Source: Flexivirga aerilata (lineage in GTDB: Bacteria; Actinomycetota; Actinomycetes; Actinomycetales; Dermatophilaceae). Taken from it: DNA of 64,000 nucleotides. The notes beneath the pieces are model-generated. The model had not been told where the DNA came from. It saw only the letters and a list, made by a program, of their open reading frames with translations, and searched no databases. A program made the position numbers and the translations under genes. How positions within the stretch are numbered: position 1 is the stretch's first letter; each line of letters opens with the position of its first letter. Below, one piece after another: positions 15,849 to 23,381 of this stretch. The stretch spans positions 372,001 through 436,000 of the forward strand of contig NZ_JABENB010000003.1 of the NCBI RefSeq assembly GCF_013002715.1. The letters run 5' to 3'.

Positions 15849-16325
15849 ATGAGCAAGTCCTCAGCGCCGATAGTTGCCAAGTTGTCCGCGCGCCCCACTG
15901 TTCGACGGATCTCTGCGCCGCCCGACGCAGTCTGGGAGGTGTTGAGCGACGGCTGGAGCTATGCGTCGTGGGTGGTGGGGAGCGCCCGCATTCGTGCCCT
16001 CAACGCGACGTGGCCAGAGCCGGGGAGTCGGCTGCACCACTCCGTGGGGCTGTGGCCAGTCTTGCTGCACGATCACACCGATGTCGTGTCCTACGAGCCG
16101 AATCGACAGCTAGTCCTGGCGCCCCGGGCCTGGCCGTGGGGACGCAGCCAGGTCCGCATTGATGTCCTGCACGACGGGTCGCAAAGCCTTGTGCGTATGA
16201 CGGAGGACGTCGTGTCCGGGCCAGGAACCTTGGTGCCGTCGGCGTTGCGACAACTATTGCTGCGTCGCCGTAACCGCGAGTGTCTGCGACGGTTGGCATT
16301 TCTCGCCGAACGGCGTACACCGTGA
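15849..16325 (+). CDS. SRPBCC-family (START/polyketide-cyclase-like) protein
   Basis: A 158-residue protein of the helix-grip superfamily that binds hydrophobic ligands in a cavity. The pattern RRISAPPDAVWEVLSDGWSYASWV (key start RRISAPPDAVWEVLSDG, ~19-35) followed by GSRIRALNATWPEPGSRLHH is typical of actinobacterial SRPBCC proteins. The Arg-rich C-terminal helix is normal. It is convergent with a phytoene-dehydrogenase-like gene 11 bases away, a pairing I have seen in other actinobacteria; a shared hydrophobic substrate is possible. The ligand is unknown. Confidence 0.75.
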   Translation: MSKSSAPIVAKLSARPTVRRISAPPDAVWEVLSDGWSYASWVVGSARIRALNATWPEPGSRLHHSVGLWPVLLHDHTDVVSYEPNRQLVLAPRAWPWGRSQVRIDVLHDGSQSLVRMTEDVVSGPGTLVPSALRQLLLRRRNRECLRRLAFLAERRTP

Positions 16326-16336
16326 CGCCACTTCGC

Positions 16337-17950
16337 TCACGAACCGTGGAGTAGCCGCTCCCAAACAGTCTCGGTCAACAGTCGTTGTATCGCGCCGAAT
16401 GAGCCATGCGCGCTGAGAGCAGCCCTGGCGGCATTCCAGCCACACGCGCCGTGGACGCCGCCGCCGGGGTGAGCTGACGCACTCGCCAGATACAAGCCAG
16501 GGATCGGGGTTTCGGGCCGGCCCAGCCCGAGGGTGGGGCGAAAGATGAGCTGCTGATGGAGCGCACTTGTGCCCCCGTTGATGGCACCACCCACCAGGTT
16601 GCGGTCGGCGGCCTCAAGGTCCGCAGGTCGCTGCACATGCTCCGCGACTACCGTGCGCGCGAACCCGGGTGCGGCAGCCTCGACCGTGTCTCGGACCCGC
16701 TGAGCCACGAGGTCGACGGCATGCTCATCGCGGGCGAACGCCTGCGGCACATGGGTGTAGGCCCACGCCGACTCGCAACCCGACGGTGCGCGGGTCGGAT
16801 CGACGCGCGCCATCTGACCAAGCACTACGAATGGTTGTCCCGGCAACTCGCCGCCTTCCAGCCGCAGTCCGCCGCGCATCACGGCAGCACTTGACCCGCT
16901 CAGGTGCACAGTGCCGGTGTCCGCGAGCCGCGGATCGAGCCACGGGATCGGCCGGTCCAGCGCCCAATTCAGCTTGATCGTCGAATGATCCCATGCGAAG
17001 TTGCGCAGATCACCCAATATCCGTGGCGGCGTCACCCGCGGCCCCAGGAGCGTCTCATAGAGTGCCGGCGCGCTGACGTCAGCGAGGACCGCCCGACGCG
17101 CAGTGAACGCTGTGCCGTCGAGGAGCTGCACCGACGTCGCGCGGCCGGTCACCACGCCGATCCGCGATGCGGCGGCGCCGCACAATATCCGTGCCCCAGC
17201 CGCCTCCGCCCGGCTACGCAGCGCTGACGCCAACCGACCCGAACCGCCGCGCGGCACCGGAAAGCCCACGTCCTGTGCGAGCATGGACAGCAACCAGCCC
17301 ATGAAGCCGCCGCCCGCTCGAGACGCGCCGAGATCACTGTGCATGGCATTCCCGGAGAGCAGCGCTCGCCCGGCGTCGCCCTGAAACCATTCAATGCCAA
17401 GGCGGTACGCCGGTGTGACGGCAATCCGCGCAAGGTCCGTCGCGAGCCCCAGGCTCGACCGACGGGCGAAGGCGAGACCTGCTCGCACCGGCGGAAATGG
17501 CGTAAACAGCGCATCGAGGAGGGGAGTCCGCACCCGACGATAGGCGGTATAAAGCTGCCGCCATACATCGCCATCCCCCGCGGCAGACGTCTCCAGCCCT
17601 TCAGCCGTCGCATCGAGGTCACGCCAGAGGTAGGCACTGGATCCCGGCGACACAACGTGTGCGACGGGCGATTTCGGCTGGCACCAGACCAGACCGTGTT
17701 TGTCCAATTCCAGCTGCCGTATGACGGGACTCCCGGCAGCCAAGGGGTAGAAGGCACTGAACAAGTCGGTCACATAGCCGGGGAACAACTCCGTGCTGCG
17801 GACCGCGCCGCCGACCTCACGTTCGGCCTCCACAACCACGACGTCCCAGCCCGCGTCGGCAAGCGCGATCGCGGCGACCAATCCATTCGGGCCCGCGCCA
17901 ATCACCACCGCGTCGACGACAGGCGTGCTCCGCTGGACTCCAGAACTCAT
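16337..17950 (-). CDS. FAD-dependent oxidoreductase, phytoene dehydrogenase-like
   Basis: A 537-residue flavoprotein. The N-terminus VDAVVIGAGPNGLVAAIALA is the Rossmann dinucleotide fold, followed by EAEREVGGAVRS. The C-terminal FAD loop PGLYLASASAHPGGGVHG (~495-512) is as in CrtI-like and PDSW-type amine oxidase relatives. It lacks neighbouring carotenoid genes, so a carotenoid substrate should not be assumed. The ATG at 17950 has a ribosome site (GGTAGG); GTG 17956 is an alternative. The gene is convergent with the SRPBCC gene and follows a small conserved gene on the same strand. Confidence 0.8.
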   Translation of the reverse strand: MSSGVQRSTPVVDAVVIGAGPNGLVAAIALADAGWDVVVVEAEREVGGAVRSTELFPGYVTDLFSAFYPLAAGSPVIRQLELDKHGLVWCQPKSPVAHVVSPGSSAYLWRDLDATAEGLETSAAGDGDVWRQLYTAYRRVRTPLLDALFTPFPPVRAGLAFARRSSLGLATDLARIAVTPAYRLGIEWFQGDAGRALLSGNAMHSDLGASRAGGGFMGWLLSMLAQDVGFPVPRGGSGRLASALRSRAEAAGARILCGAAASRIGVVTGRATSVQLLDGTAFTARRAVLADVSAPALYETLLGPRVTPPRILGDLRNFAWDHSTIKLNWALDRPIPWLDPRLADTGTVHLSGSSAAVMRGGLRLEGGELPGQPFVVLGQMARVDPTRAPSGCESAWAYTHVPQAFARDEHAVDLVAQRVRDTVEAAAPGFARTVVAEHVQRPADLEAADRNLVGGAINGGTSALHQQLIFRPTLGLGRPETPIPGLYLASASAHPGGGVHGACGWNAARAALSAHGSFGAIQRLLTETVWERLLHGS

Positions 17951-17970
17951 CGGCACCTACCGGCTCCCGG

Positions 17971-18354
17971 CTATGACGGGTGCTCGGTGGGGTCGGAGAA
18001 ACGCGGCGTGTAGTCGACCCCGGGATGACTCATCACGGGTTGCTGGTCGATCGTCACCACGATGTTGGTGCCGGCCGCCCGCAACAGCTCGACCAGCTTG
18101 TCGTTGACCACCGCCGGTTGACGGATGCCGAGCTCGTCCTGCTTCTGCTCCAGGCGGTCGATGGCCTCGTCGGGGGTCAGCCCACCGCAGAGTGCGGCCA
18201 GCTCCAGCAAGAAGCGGGAATACTCCGCGGTCGCCTGGGCACCAATACGCTCCGTCAAACTGGCGTTGAGGGGGATCTCGGTGGGTTCGGCCGACTGGTC
18301 CTGCGGATCCCGTGAACCAGCCGGATTCTTCTGCCCTTCAAGCGGATTCGCCAT
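17971..18354 (-). CDS. Conserved hypothetical protein
   Basis: A 127-residue soluble protein. The first ~35 residues are polar and probably disordered (NPAGSRDPQDQSAEPTE). The rest is helical (AEYSRFLLELAALCGGLTP, DKLVELLRAAGTNIVVTID), with a short Pro-rich tail. No family is recognised. The ATG at 18354 was chosen for its strong ribosome site (GGAAGGAGA). A canonical GTTT-N16-GGGTAT promoter lies 57 bases upstream, so it is probably a member of the sigma factor regulon. The flavoprotein gene lies 20 bases downstream and may be co-transcribed. Confidence 0.6.
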   Translation of the reverse strand: MANPLEGQKNPAGSRDPQDQSAEPTEIPLNASLTERIGAQATAEYSRFLLELAALCGGLTPDEAIDRLEQKQDELGIRQPAVVNDKLVELLRAAGTNIVVTIDQQPVMSHPGVDYTPRFSDPTEHPS

Positions 18355-18411
18355 AGTCACACGTCTCCTTCCGTCATCCTCAGAGGTGAGGTGCGGCGCG
18401 TCGCCCTCGAC

Positions 18412-18437
18412 ATACCCGGGGTCCGCGGTGGCCAAAC
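18412..18437 (-). promoter_or_regulatory. Candidate SigB/SigF promoter (best match)
   Basis: On the minus strand: GTTT (18437-18434), 16-base spacer, GGGTAT (18417-18412). This is the textbook SigF/SigB promoter and the best of the six elements in the window. It drives the gene starting at 18354 with a leader of about 50 bases. Confidence 0.6.
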
Positions 18438-18614
18438 CACCGTTCGTGACGTCAGGACTCGTGGGCACCGACAACTGCCCGGCCACTCGTGGTGAAAGCG
18501 GTAGTAGCATCCCCCTTCGTCAGGTCACAGATCTGCCGACGGCAGCTCCGGCGCATGCCGATCCATTCCACCGCTGCCCGGGTGGGAGCAGTGCCCAACC
18601 GACGCGAGGAGACG

Positions 18615-19787
18615 ATGTTGTCCGAGTTGTCCGAGATCAGCGACGAGGACTTCCAGCCAATCCTGGCGCAGGTGCGGCAGTGGATCCGGACCCGGGTTGT
18701 GCCGCGGGAGAACGAGATTGCCGATGCCGACGCCATCCCGGACGACCTGCGTGCGCAGGCCAAGGAGATGGGCTTGTTCGGATATGCCATCCCCCAGCAG
18801 TGGGGTGGCCTCGGGCTGGACCTGACCCAGGACGTCGAGTTCGCACTCGAGTTCGGCTACACCAGCCTCGCCCTGCGCTCGATGTTCGGCACAAACAACG
18901 GCATCGCCGGGCAGGTGCTCGTCGGCTTCGGCACCGACGAGCAGAAGCAGGAATGGCTGGAGCGGCTCGCCTCCGGAGAGGTGGTCGCGTCGTTCGCGCT
19001 CACCGAGCCTGGTGCTGGGTCCAACCCAGCCGGATTGCGCACCAAGGCAATTCGGGACGGTGACGACTGGGTCATCGACGGCGAGAAGTGCTTCATCACC
19101 AACGCTCCCTTGGCCGATCTGTTCGTCACCTTCGCGCGCACCCGGCCCGCCGACGAGTCCGGACCGGGCATCGCGGTCTTCCTCGTCCCGGCCGGCACAC
19201 CGGGTGTCGAGGTCGCGCCGAAGGACAAGAAGATGGGCCAGGAGGGCGCCTGGACGGCGAACGTGCGCTTCGACGGCGTCCGGGTGCCCGCGGCGGCACT
19301 GGTCGGCGAGGACGTCGATGCCGGCTACCGAGCCGCGATGGCATCGCTCGCGCGGGGCCGGGTGCACATCGCGGCGCTGGCGGTGGGTACGGCGCAGCGC
19401 GCGCTCGACGAGTCGCTCGCGCACGCCGCGGTCGCGACGCAGGGCGGCACGCCGATCGGCGACTTCCAGCTCGTCCAGGCGATGCTCGCCGATCAGCAGA
19501 CCGGGGTCCTTGCCGGTCGGGCGCTCGTGCGCGACACCGCGGCCAAGTACGTCTCCGGCGAGGACCGCCGCATCGGCCCCTCGGTCGCGAAACTTTTCTG
19601 CACCGAAATGGCAGGAAAGACAGCCGATCTCGCGGTGCAGATCCACGGCGGCTCCGGCTACATGCGCGACCTCGCCGTCGAGCGGATCTACCGCGACGTG
19701 CGCCTGTTGCGCCTCTACGAGGGCACCAGTGAGATCCAGCGGCTGATCATCGGCGGCGGCCTGGTCCGTCAGGCGAAGGCGCGCTGA
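18615..19787 (+). CDS. Acyl-CoA dehydrogenase
   Basis: A 390-residue FAD enzyme that introduces the alpha-beta double bond in acyl-CoA. It has the three-domain acyl-CoA dehydrogenase layout, with FALTEPGAGSNPAGLRTKA (~134-152, signature 1), FITNAPLADLFVTFAR and the C-terminal VQIHGGSGYMRDLAVERIYRD (QIHGGSGYMRDLAVERIYRD; ~343-362). The catalytic Glu is the E of LYEGTSEIQRL. The start at 18615 has an AGGAGA ribosome site. It stands alone; the following 475 bases hold no intact gene. The chain-length preference cannot be read. Confidence 0.9.
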   Translation: MLSELSEISDEDFQPILAQVRQWIRTRVVPRENEIADADAIPDDLRAQAKEMGLFGYAIPQQWGGLGLDLTQDVEFALEFGYTSLALRSMFGTNNGIAGQVLVGFGTDEQKQEWLERLASGEVVASFALTEPGAGSNPAGLRTKAIRDGDDWVIDGEKCFITNAPLADLFVTFARTRPADESGPGIAVFLVPAGTPGVEVAPKDKKMGQEGAWTANVRFDGVRVPAAALVGEDVDAGYRAAMASLARGRVHIAALAVGTAQRALDESLAHAAVATQGGTPIGDFQLVQAMLADQQTGVLAGRALVRDTAAKYVSGEDRRIGPSVAKLFCTEMAGKTADLAVQIHGGSGYMRDLAVERIYRDVRLLRLYEGTSEIQRLIIGGGLVRQAKAR

Positions 19788-19860
19788 CGGATGCCCTTCC
19801 CGGACGGGGAGTTCGCGCGGCGGGTGATCGTCGCGCCATACAACGTCGGCTGGGCGGCCG

Positions 19861-20013
19861 AAGGGACCGATCTCGCCGCCCGACTGCGCGGACCCGCTGC
19901 TGGTGCTCATCGAGGACGGCAAGCCGGTCGACCGGCAGGTCGGCGCTGTCCCCGAGTCGCAGCTCGTGGCGTGGATCAAACCCCGGCTCGGTGCCGAAGC
20001 GGCGGCCGACTGA
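19861..20013 (+). pseudogene. Remnant of a thioredoxin-fold gene (C-terminal end)
   Basis: In the frame ending with TGA 20011-20013, the translation contains PLLVLIEDGKPVDRQVGAVP followed by ESQLVAWIKP. This is the usual last third of a thioredoxin (PTLL..F.dGkpvdr.vGa...L..wi). The CxxC half is absent, and the preceding sequence shifts frame around 19,860. There is no start codon or ribosome site in this frame. I therefore call it a decayed fragment; an unrelated short gene is less likely. Confidence 0.4.
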
Positions 20014-20024
20014 CCGCGCAACCG

Positions 20025-20096
20025 CAACCCTGACGGCGGGATTCACGTTTGACGGTCGAATTCGACCGTCAAACGTGAATTGGACCGTCAGGGTTG
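20025..20096. repeat. Nested perfect palindrome
   Basis: A perfect 40-bp palindrome (20041-20080, centred on GAATTC) lies inside a second pair of perfect 12-base arms (CAACCCTGACGG at 20025-20036 and CCGTCAGGGTTG at 20085-20096), with 4-base bulges on each side. Together they give a 32-bp interrupted stem. No T-run follows. The repeated word TGACGG links it to other intergenic hairpins in the window. Confidence 0.85.
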
Positions 20097-20203
20097 GCGC
20101 GAACGGGACCGGCATACTCGCCCGAAGCGGACCGAGCGCGCCGATTTGCCGCACCGCGCGCCCGCGTGCGAGCCTCGGAGCAGGCCGCCCTCATGGGCCG
20201 GCC

Positions 20204-20243
20204 CCGGACGAGCGGCGTCGTACCCGGACAGCGACAAGACGAC
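20204..20243 (+). promoter_or_regulatory. Guanidine-III (ykkC-III) riboswitch
   Basis: The order CCGGACGAG (20204-20212), a variable arm, ACCCGG (20222-20227), CAG, GACAAGACGAC (20233-20243) matches the guanidine-III consensus as I recall it. CCGG 20204-20207 pairs with CCGG 20224-20227. The pseudoknot helix GTCGT (20217-20221) with ACGAC (20239-20243) is intact. The downstream CTCC (20244-20247) can pair with the ribosome site GGAG (20250-20253), a plausible off-state that ligand binding would prevent. It precedes an SMR exporter, its standard partner. Confidence 0.85.
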
Positions 20244-20262
20244 TCCTTGGAGGAGTGCTGTC

Positions 20263-20577
20263 ATGTCCTGGATCGTTGTCGTCGCCGCCGGAGCCCTCGA
20301 AGCCGTCTGGGCCACGGCCCTCGGCAGGTCGGAGGGCTTCACCCGCCTCTGGCCGTCGGCCGTCTTCGTCGTCGCGGTCGTGCTCAGCATGGGCGGTCTC
20401 GCCTACGCCATGCGCGACCTGCCGACCGGCACGGCATACGCGGTCTGGACCGGCATCGGCGCCTCGCTCACCGTCATCTACGCGATGGCGACCGGCGAGG
20501 AACCCGCGACGCTGGTGCGCATCCTGCTGATCGGGGGCATCGTCGCGTGCGTCGCGGGACTGAAATTCCTGCACTGA
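20263..20577 (+). CDS. SMR-family guanidinium exporter (Gdx/SugE type)
   Basis: A 104-residue protein with four transmembrane helices, normal for small multidrug resistance transporters that act as antiparallel dimers. The essential TM1 glutamate is in VAAGALEAVWATALG (~residue 13). The TM2-3 region MRDLPTGTAYAVWTGIGASL carries the Gdx-type TAYAVWTGIGA signature. Guanidinium/proton antiport is the known activity of this subtype. The start at 20263 has GGAGGAG before it, within the reach of the guanidine-III riboswitch, which supports the substrate assignment over a general quaternary-ammonium pump. Confidence 0.88.
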   Translation: MSWIVVVAAGALEAVWATALGRSEGFTRLWPSAVFVVAVVLSMGGLAYAMRDLPTGTAYAVWTGIGASLTVIYAMATGEEPATLVRILLIGGIVACVAGLKFLH

Positions 20578-20586
20578 GGCGGCGCC

Positions 20587-21579
20587 TCAGGGCGCCCGGC
20601 TCGCCAGCCGCATGACGCCCGCCGACCCTGCTCGCGCCAGCTGCGTCGCAGGCAGGCGACGCGCCTCCCACCGCCGCAGGTCGTGGCCGAGATTGAGCGT
20701 GGCGGCCAGGGTGCCCGCGTCGACGATCGCCGTGCACGCGCCACGCCCCAGGTTGGGCAGCATCGCGTGCGCGGCATCCCCGATCACCAGATGACGATCG
20801 CGCACGTAGCGATGCATCGGTGGCGTCACCCAGAGCCGCGTGGCGAGCGTCTCCGGGCCGGCTTCCTCCAGCAAACGCCGTATGACGGGAGCCGCGTCCG
20901 CGAAGCGCTCCCGCGTCTCGTCCACTGCGTCGGCCGCGAGCAGCGGCTCGGTCAACTCGCTGCGGTGCGCGGTGAACCAGTATGTCCGCTCCCCCCGGAT
21001 CGCGGCGACTCCGGCGAGCAGGCCTCGCCCCCAATATTCGCCAATGTCAGTGGTTTTCGGTGCGCCAGGTGCAATCCCTCGCAGCGTCAGGTAGCCGGTG
21101 TCGATCCGCCCCGCGGCCGACGCTTGCACCAGGCCACGCACCCGGCTGCGCACGCCATCGGCGCCGACCACCAGGTCCCCGTCCAGCGCGGTCGGGTCGG
21201 TGACTTCCTCGGTGATGCGCCGCACGCTCGCCGGCACCGCCGCATCAAGAGCGGCGAGCAGCGCCGGCCGGTCCACCAGCGCCGGTCCGGCCGCCCGCAG
21301 CCGCGCCCGGCGCCGCCCGTCGACGGCGAAGAGACTCCCCTGGGTCGCGCGATCCACCGGCGACGGCAACGCGCCGATCCGGCGCAACACCCGCCGGGCG
21401 CCCGACCACAGCCCGAGTGCGCTGCCGACGCCGGCCCGGGACGGCTCGGCCTCGTGCACCACGACCTCGAACCGCCGCGGATCGAGCGCGGCCGCGAGCG
21501 TCAGCCCGGCGATGCCGCCGCCGACGATCGCGATCCGTGTGGTCACTGTCGTCACCCTAGTGCTTTGCCCATTCCGCAC
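20587..21579 (-). CDS. FAD-dependent monooxygenase
   Basis: A 330-residue class A flavin monooxygenase of the PHBH/UbiH type. It has RIAIVGGGIAGLTLAAALD (FAD ADP-binding, ~15-33), the DG motif in DLVVGADGVRSRVRGLV and the ribityl-binding GD motif HLVIGDAAHAMLPNLGRGA (~265-283). It is somewhat short for the family (usually 380-400), mainly at the C-terminus. The ATG at 21579 is given; GTG 21555 just before RIAIVGGG is an equally good start. It ends nine bases from the SMR gene. The substrate is unknown. Confidence 0.8.
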   Translation of the reverse strand: MRNGQSTRVTTVTTRIAIVGGGIAGLTLAAALDPRRFEVVVHEAEPSRAGVGSALGLWSGARRVLRRIGALPSPVDRATQGSLFAVDGRRRARLRAAGPALVDRPALLAALDAAVPASVRRITEEVTDPTALDGDLVVGADGVRSRVRGLVQASAAGRIDTGYLTLRGIAPGAPKTTDIGEYWGRGLLAGVAAIRGERTYWFTAHRSELTEPLLAADAVDETRERFADAAPVIRRLLEEAGPETLATRLWVTPPMHRYVRDRHLVIGDAAHAMLPNLGRGACTAIVDAGTLAATLNLGHDLRRWEARRLPATQLARAGSAGVMRLASRAP

Positions 21580-21607
21580 CTGTTCTATTTCTGACTCAAG
21601 GCACTAG
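21557..21607. promoter_or_regulatory. Inverted repeat between divergent genes
   Basis: CTAGTGCTTTG (21557-21567) and CAAGGCACTAG (21597-21607) are inverted copies with one mismatch, 29 bases apart. They lie at the start of the monooxygenase gene and upstream of the RecB-like gene. It could be an operator or a hairpin in the RNA. Confidence 0.35.
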
Positions 21608-21637
21608 TGCGGGCCGGAACCGTAGACTGGCCACGCC

Positions 21638-22513
21638 TTGAGTAGTCACCGAGATCCCAACCTCACCAGCGCGATTCGCAATCGACGGTCGCTGCTGCGA
21701 CGCTTCCTGGACCAGCACTTCGGCGACGTCCGGCCGCTGCAGGCCGACTATCGCCGCCGCGCCAGCACCCTGCTCGTCCCCGGTGGCTCGGCCGACCCGG
21801 CGGCCATCGGCGCCGCCTTCGACTTCGGGGTGCGCTTCGCGCTCGACGCCGACTACGTCCCGGAGATCGCCTACTACGGGTTTGCCGGGCTGCCACCCTG
21901 TCTCGACGCGATCGCGCGGGTGGTCGAGGTCGCGCAGCAGGCACCGCCCGCATCGGCCGAATTCGCCTCTGCCTGTTGGGCGCTCGCCCTCACCACCAGC
22001 GTCTACCGCGAAGGCGGGGTGCCGCCGGACTCACCGCTGGTGCCCCTGCTGCGCACCCAACGCTTCACCGCCGACACCCTGCTCCGGCTCGCCTCACCCG
22101 ACGCGCGACGCCAGCTGCAGAAGCTGGCCGCGATCGCCGGCGAGCGACTGCTGCCTGAGCTGCTCCCGCCATACGACCTTGGGACCACGTTCGCGACGTC
22201 GCGCCTCATGCCGGCCGACGCCGACCTCATCGCGGGCGGTCTCCTGCTCGACCTGAAAACCCGTCTGGGACGGCGTGATCCGCGCACGCACGCCCGCACC
22301 GACAGCCTGCCGCGCACCGACATCTACCAGCTCGTGGCCTATGCGCTGTTCGACCGCACCGACGACCACCACATCGACGCCATCGGCATCTACTCGGCCC
22401 GCTATGGGTCGCTGGTCCGCTGGCCGCTCGCCGACGCACTCGCCACGCTCGCCGGCGAGCCGGTCGACCTACCCGCGGCGCGGGACGCCGTCTGGCGGCT
22501 GCTCAGCACCTAG
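21638..22513 (+). CDS. Predicted PD-(D/E)XK (RecB/Cas4-like) protein
   Basis: A 291-residue protein with no named family that I recognise. The C-terminal third has the hallmarks of a RecB-type nuclease core: ADADLIAGGLLLDLKT (~187-202, giving D...DLK) and DIYQLVAYALFD (~227-238, the QxxxY motif). The N-terminal ~150 residues are helical and Arg/Ala-rich. TTG at 21638 is the probable start. It is tail to tail with a type-5 uracil-DNA glycosylase, overlapping by four bases. A DNA repair or processing role is inferred from motifs and context. Confidence 0.55.
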   Translation: MSSHRDPNLTSAIRNRRSLLRRFLDQHFGDVRPLQADYRRRASTLLVPGGSADPAAIGAAFDFGVRFALDADYVPEIAYYGFAGLPPCLDAIARVVEVAQQAPPASAEFASACWALALTTSVYREGGVPPDSPLVPLLRTQRFTADTLLRLASPDARRQLQKLAAIAGERLLPELLPPYDLGTTFATSRLMPADADLIAGGLLLDLKTRLGRRDPRTHARTDSLPRTDIYQLVAYALFDRTDDHHIDAIGIYSARYGSLVRWPLADALATLAGEPVDLPAARDAVWRLLST

Positions 22514-23343
22514 CCGAGCTCACGCACCCGCGCGATCACCTCGTCGAGCATCTGCTCGGTCAGCTTGCCGGTGAAGGTGTTCTGCTGACTGACGTGATAG
22601 CTGCCGACCAGCTGCACCGCCCGCCCGTCGGCGGTGGTGAGCGTCGCCGTCGCGGCGTGCCCGAACTTCGGTTTCGGGCGCGGCACCTGCCACCCGGCGG
22701 CACGGGCCGCAGCCAGCGCCGCGTCCCAACCGAACGACCCGAGCGCCAGTATGACGCGCAGCCGCTCCTGCGACAGGTGCAGCTCGCGCACCAGCCACTG
22801 CCCGCAGGTGTCGCGCTCGGTCGTCGTCGGCTTGTTCGCCGGTGGCGCACAGTGCACGGCCGCCGCGATGCGAATCCCCTTCAGTGCCAGTCCATCTCCC
22901 GCAGCCTCCGAGGTCGACTGGGTGGCGAAACCGCCGCGATGGAGCGCGGCGTAGATCCAGTCACCGGACCGGTCGCCGGTGAACATCCGGCCGGTCCGGT
23001 TGGCGCCGTTGGCAGCCGGTGCGAGACCGACGATCAGCCGCGTCGCGTCGGGGTCGCCGAAGTCGGGAGTGGGCCGGCCCCAGTAGGGCTGGCCGGCGAA
23101 CGACCTGCGCCGCCCGGTCGTGGCCACCTCCTCCCGCCACGCGACGAGACGCGGGCAGGCCCGGCATACCGAGATGAGCGTGCCGAGCTCCGGCACCGAG
23201 TCGGCCGTGCGGGCAAGCCGGGCGACATCTCGGGCGTTCCGGGCGACCGGCGTGTCGGCGTCGGCGGTGTCGCCGGGCCAGCCGGTGCCGGGAGGCACCG
23301 GGGACGCGAACGGTTGCCCGGTGAGGGGATGCGGGTCCGGCAT
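22510..23343 (-). CDS. Uracil-DNA glycosylase, type 5 (UdgB)
   Basis: A 277-residue glycosylase. Motif A is LIVGLAPAANGANRTGRMF, with the UdgB-type GLAPA (not GEAPG) and the downstream FTGDRSGDW. Motif B is SYHVSQQNTFTGKLT. Iron-sulphur cluster cysteines are seen in VCRACPRLVAW and HCAPPANKP. UdgB enzymes remove uracil, hypoxanthine and other deaminated bases, which matters in a GC-rich genome. The start at 23343 is an ATG after a GGAGG-like sequence (CCGAGG). It overlaps the convergent RecB-like gene end. Confidence 0.87.
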   Translation of the reverse strand: MPDPHPLTGQPFASPVPPGTGWPGDTADADTPVARNARDVARLARTADSVPELGTLISVCRACPRLVAWREEVATTGRRRSFAGQPYWGRPTPDFGDPDATRLIVGLAPAANGANRTGRMFTGDRSGDWIYAALHRGGFATQSTSEAAGDGLALKGIRIAAAVHCAPPANKPTTTERDTCGQWLVRELHLSQERLRVILALGSFGWDAALAAARAAGWQVPRPKPKFGHAATATLTTADGRAVQLVGSYHVSQQNTFTGKLTEQMLDEVIARVRELG

Positions 23344-23381
23344 ACCTCGGCCTCCTCGGTGTCGGTCGTCGCTGTCAGGAT

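Noticed and set aside
16337..17950. Carotenoid biosynthesis locus
   Set aside because: Only a phytoene-dehydrogenase-like flavoprotein is present; no crtE, crtB or cyclase nearby.
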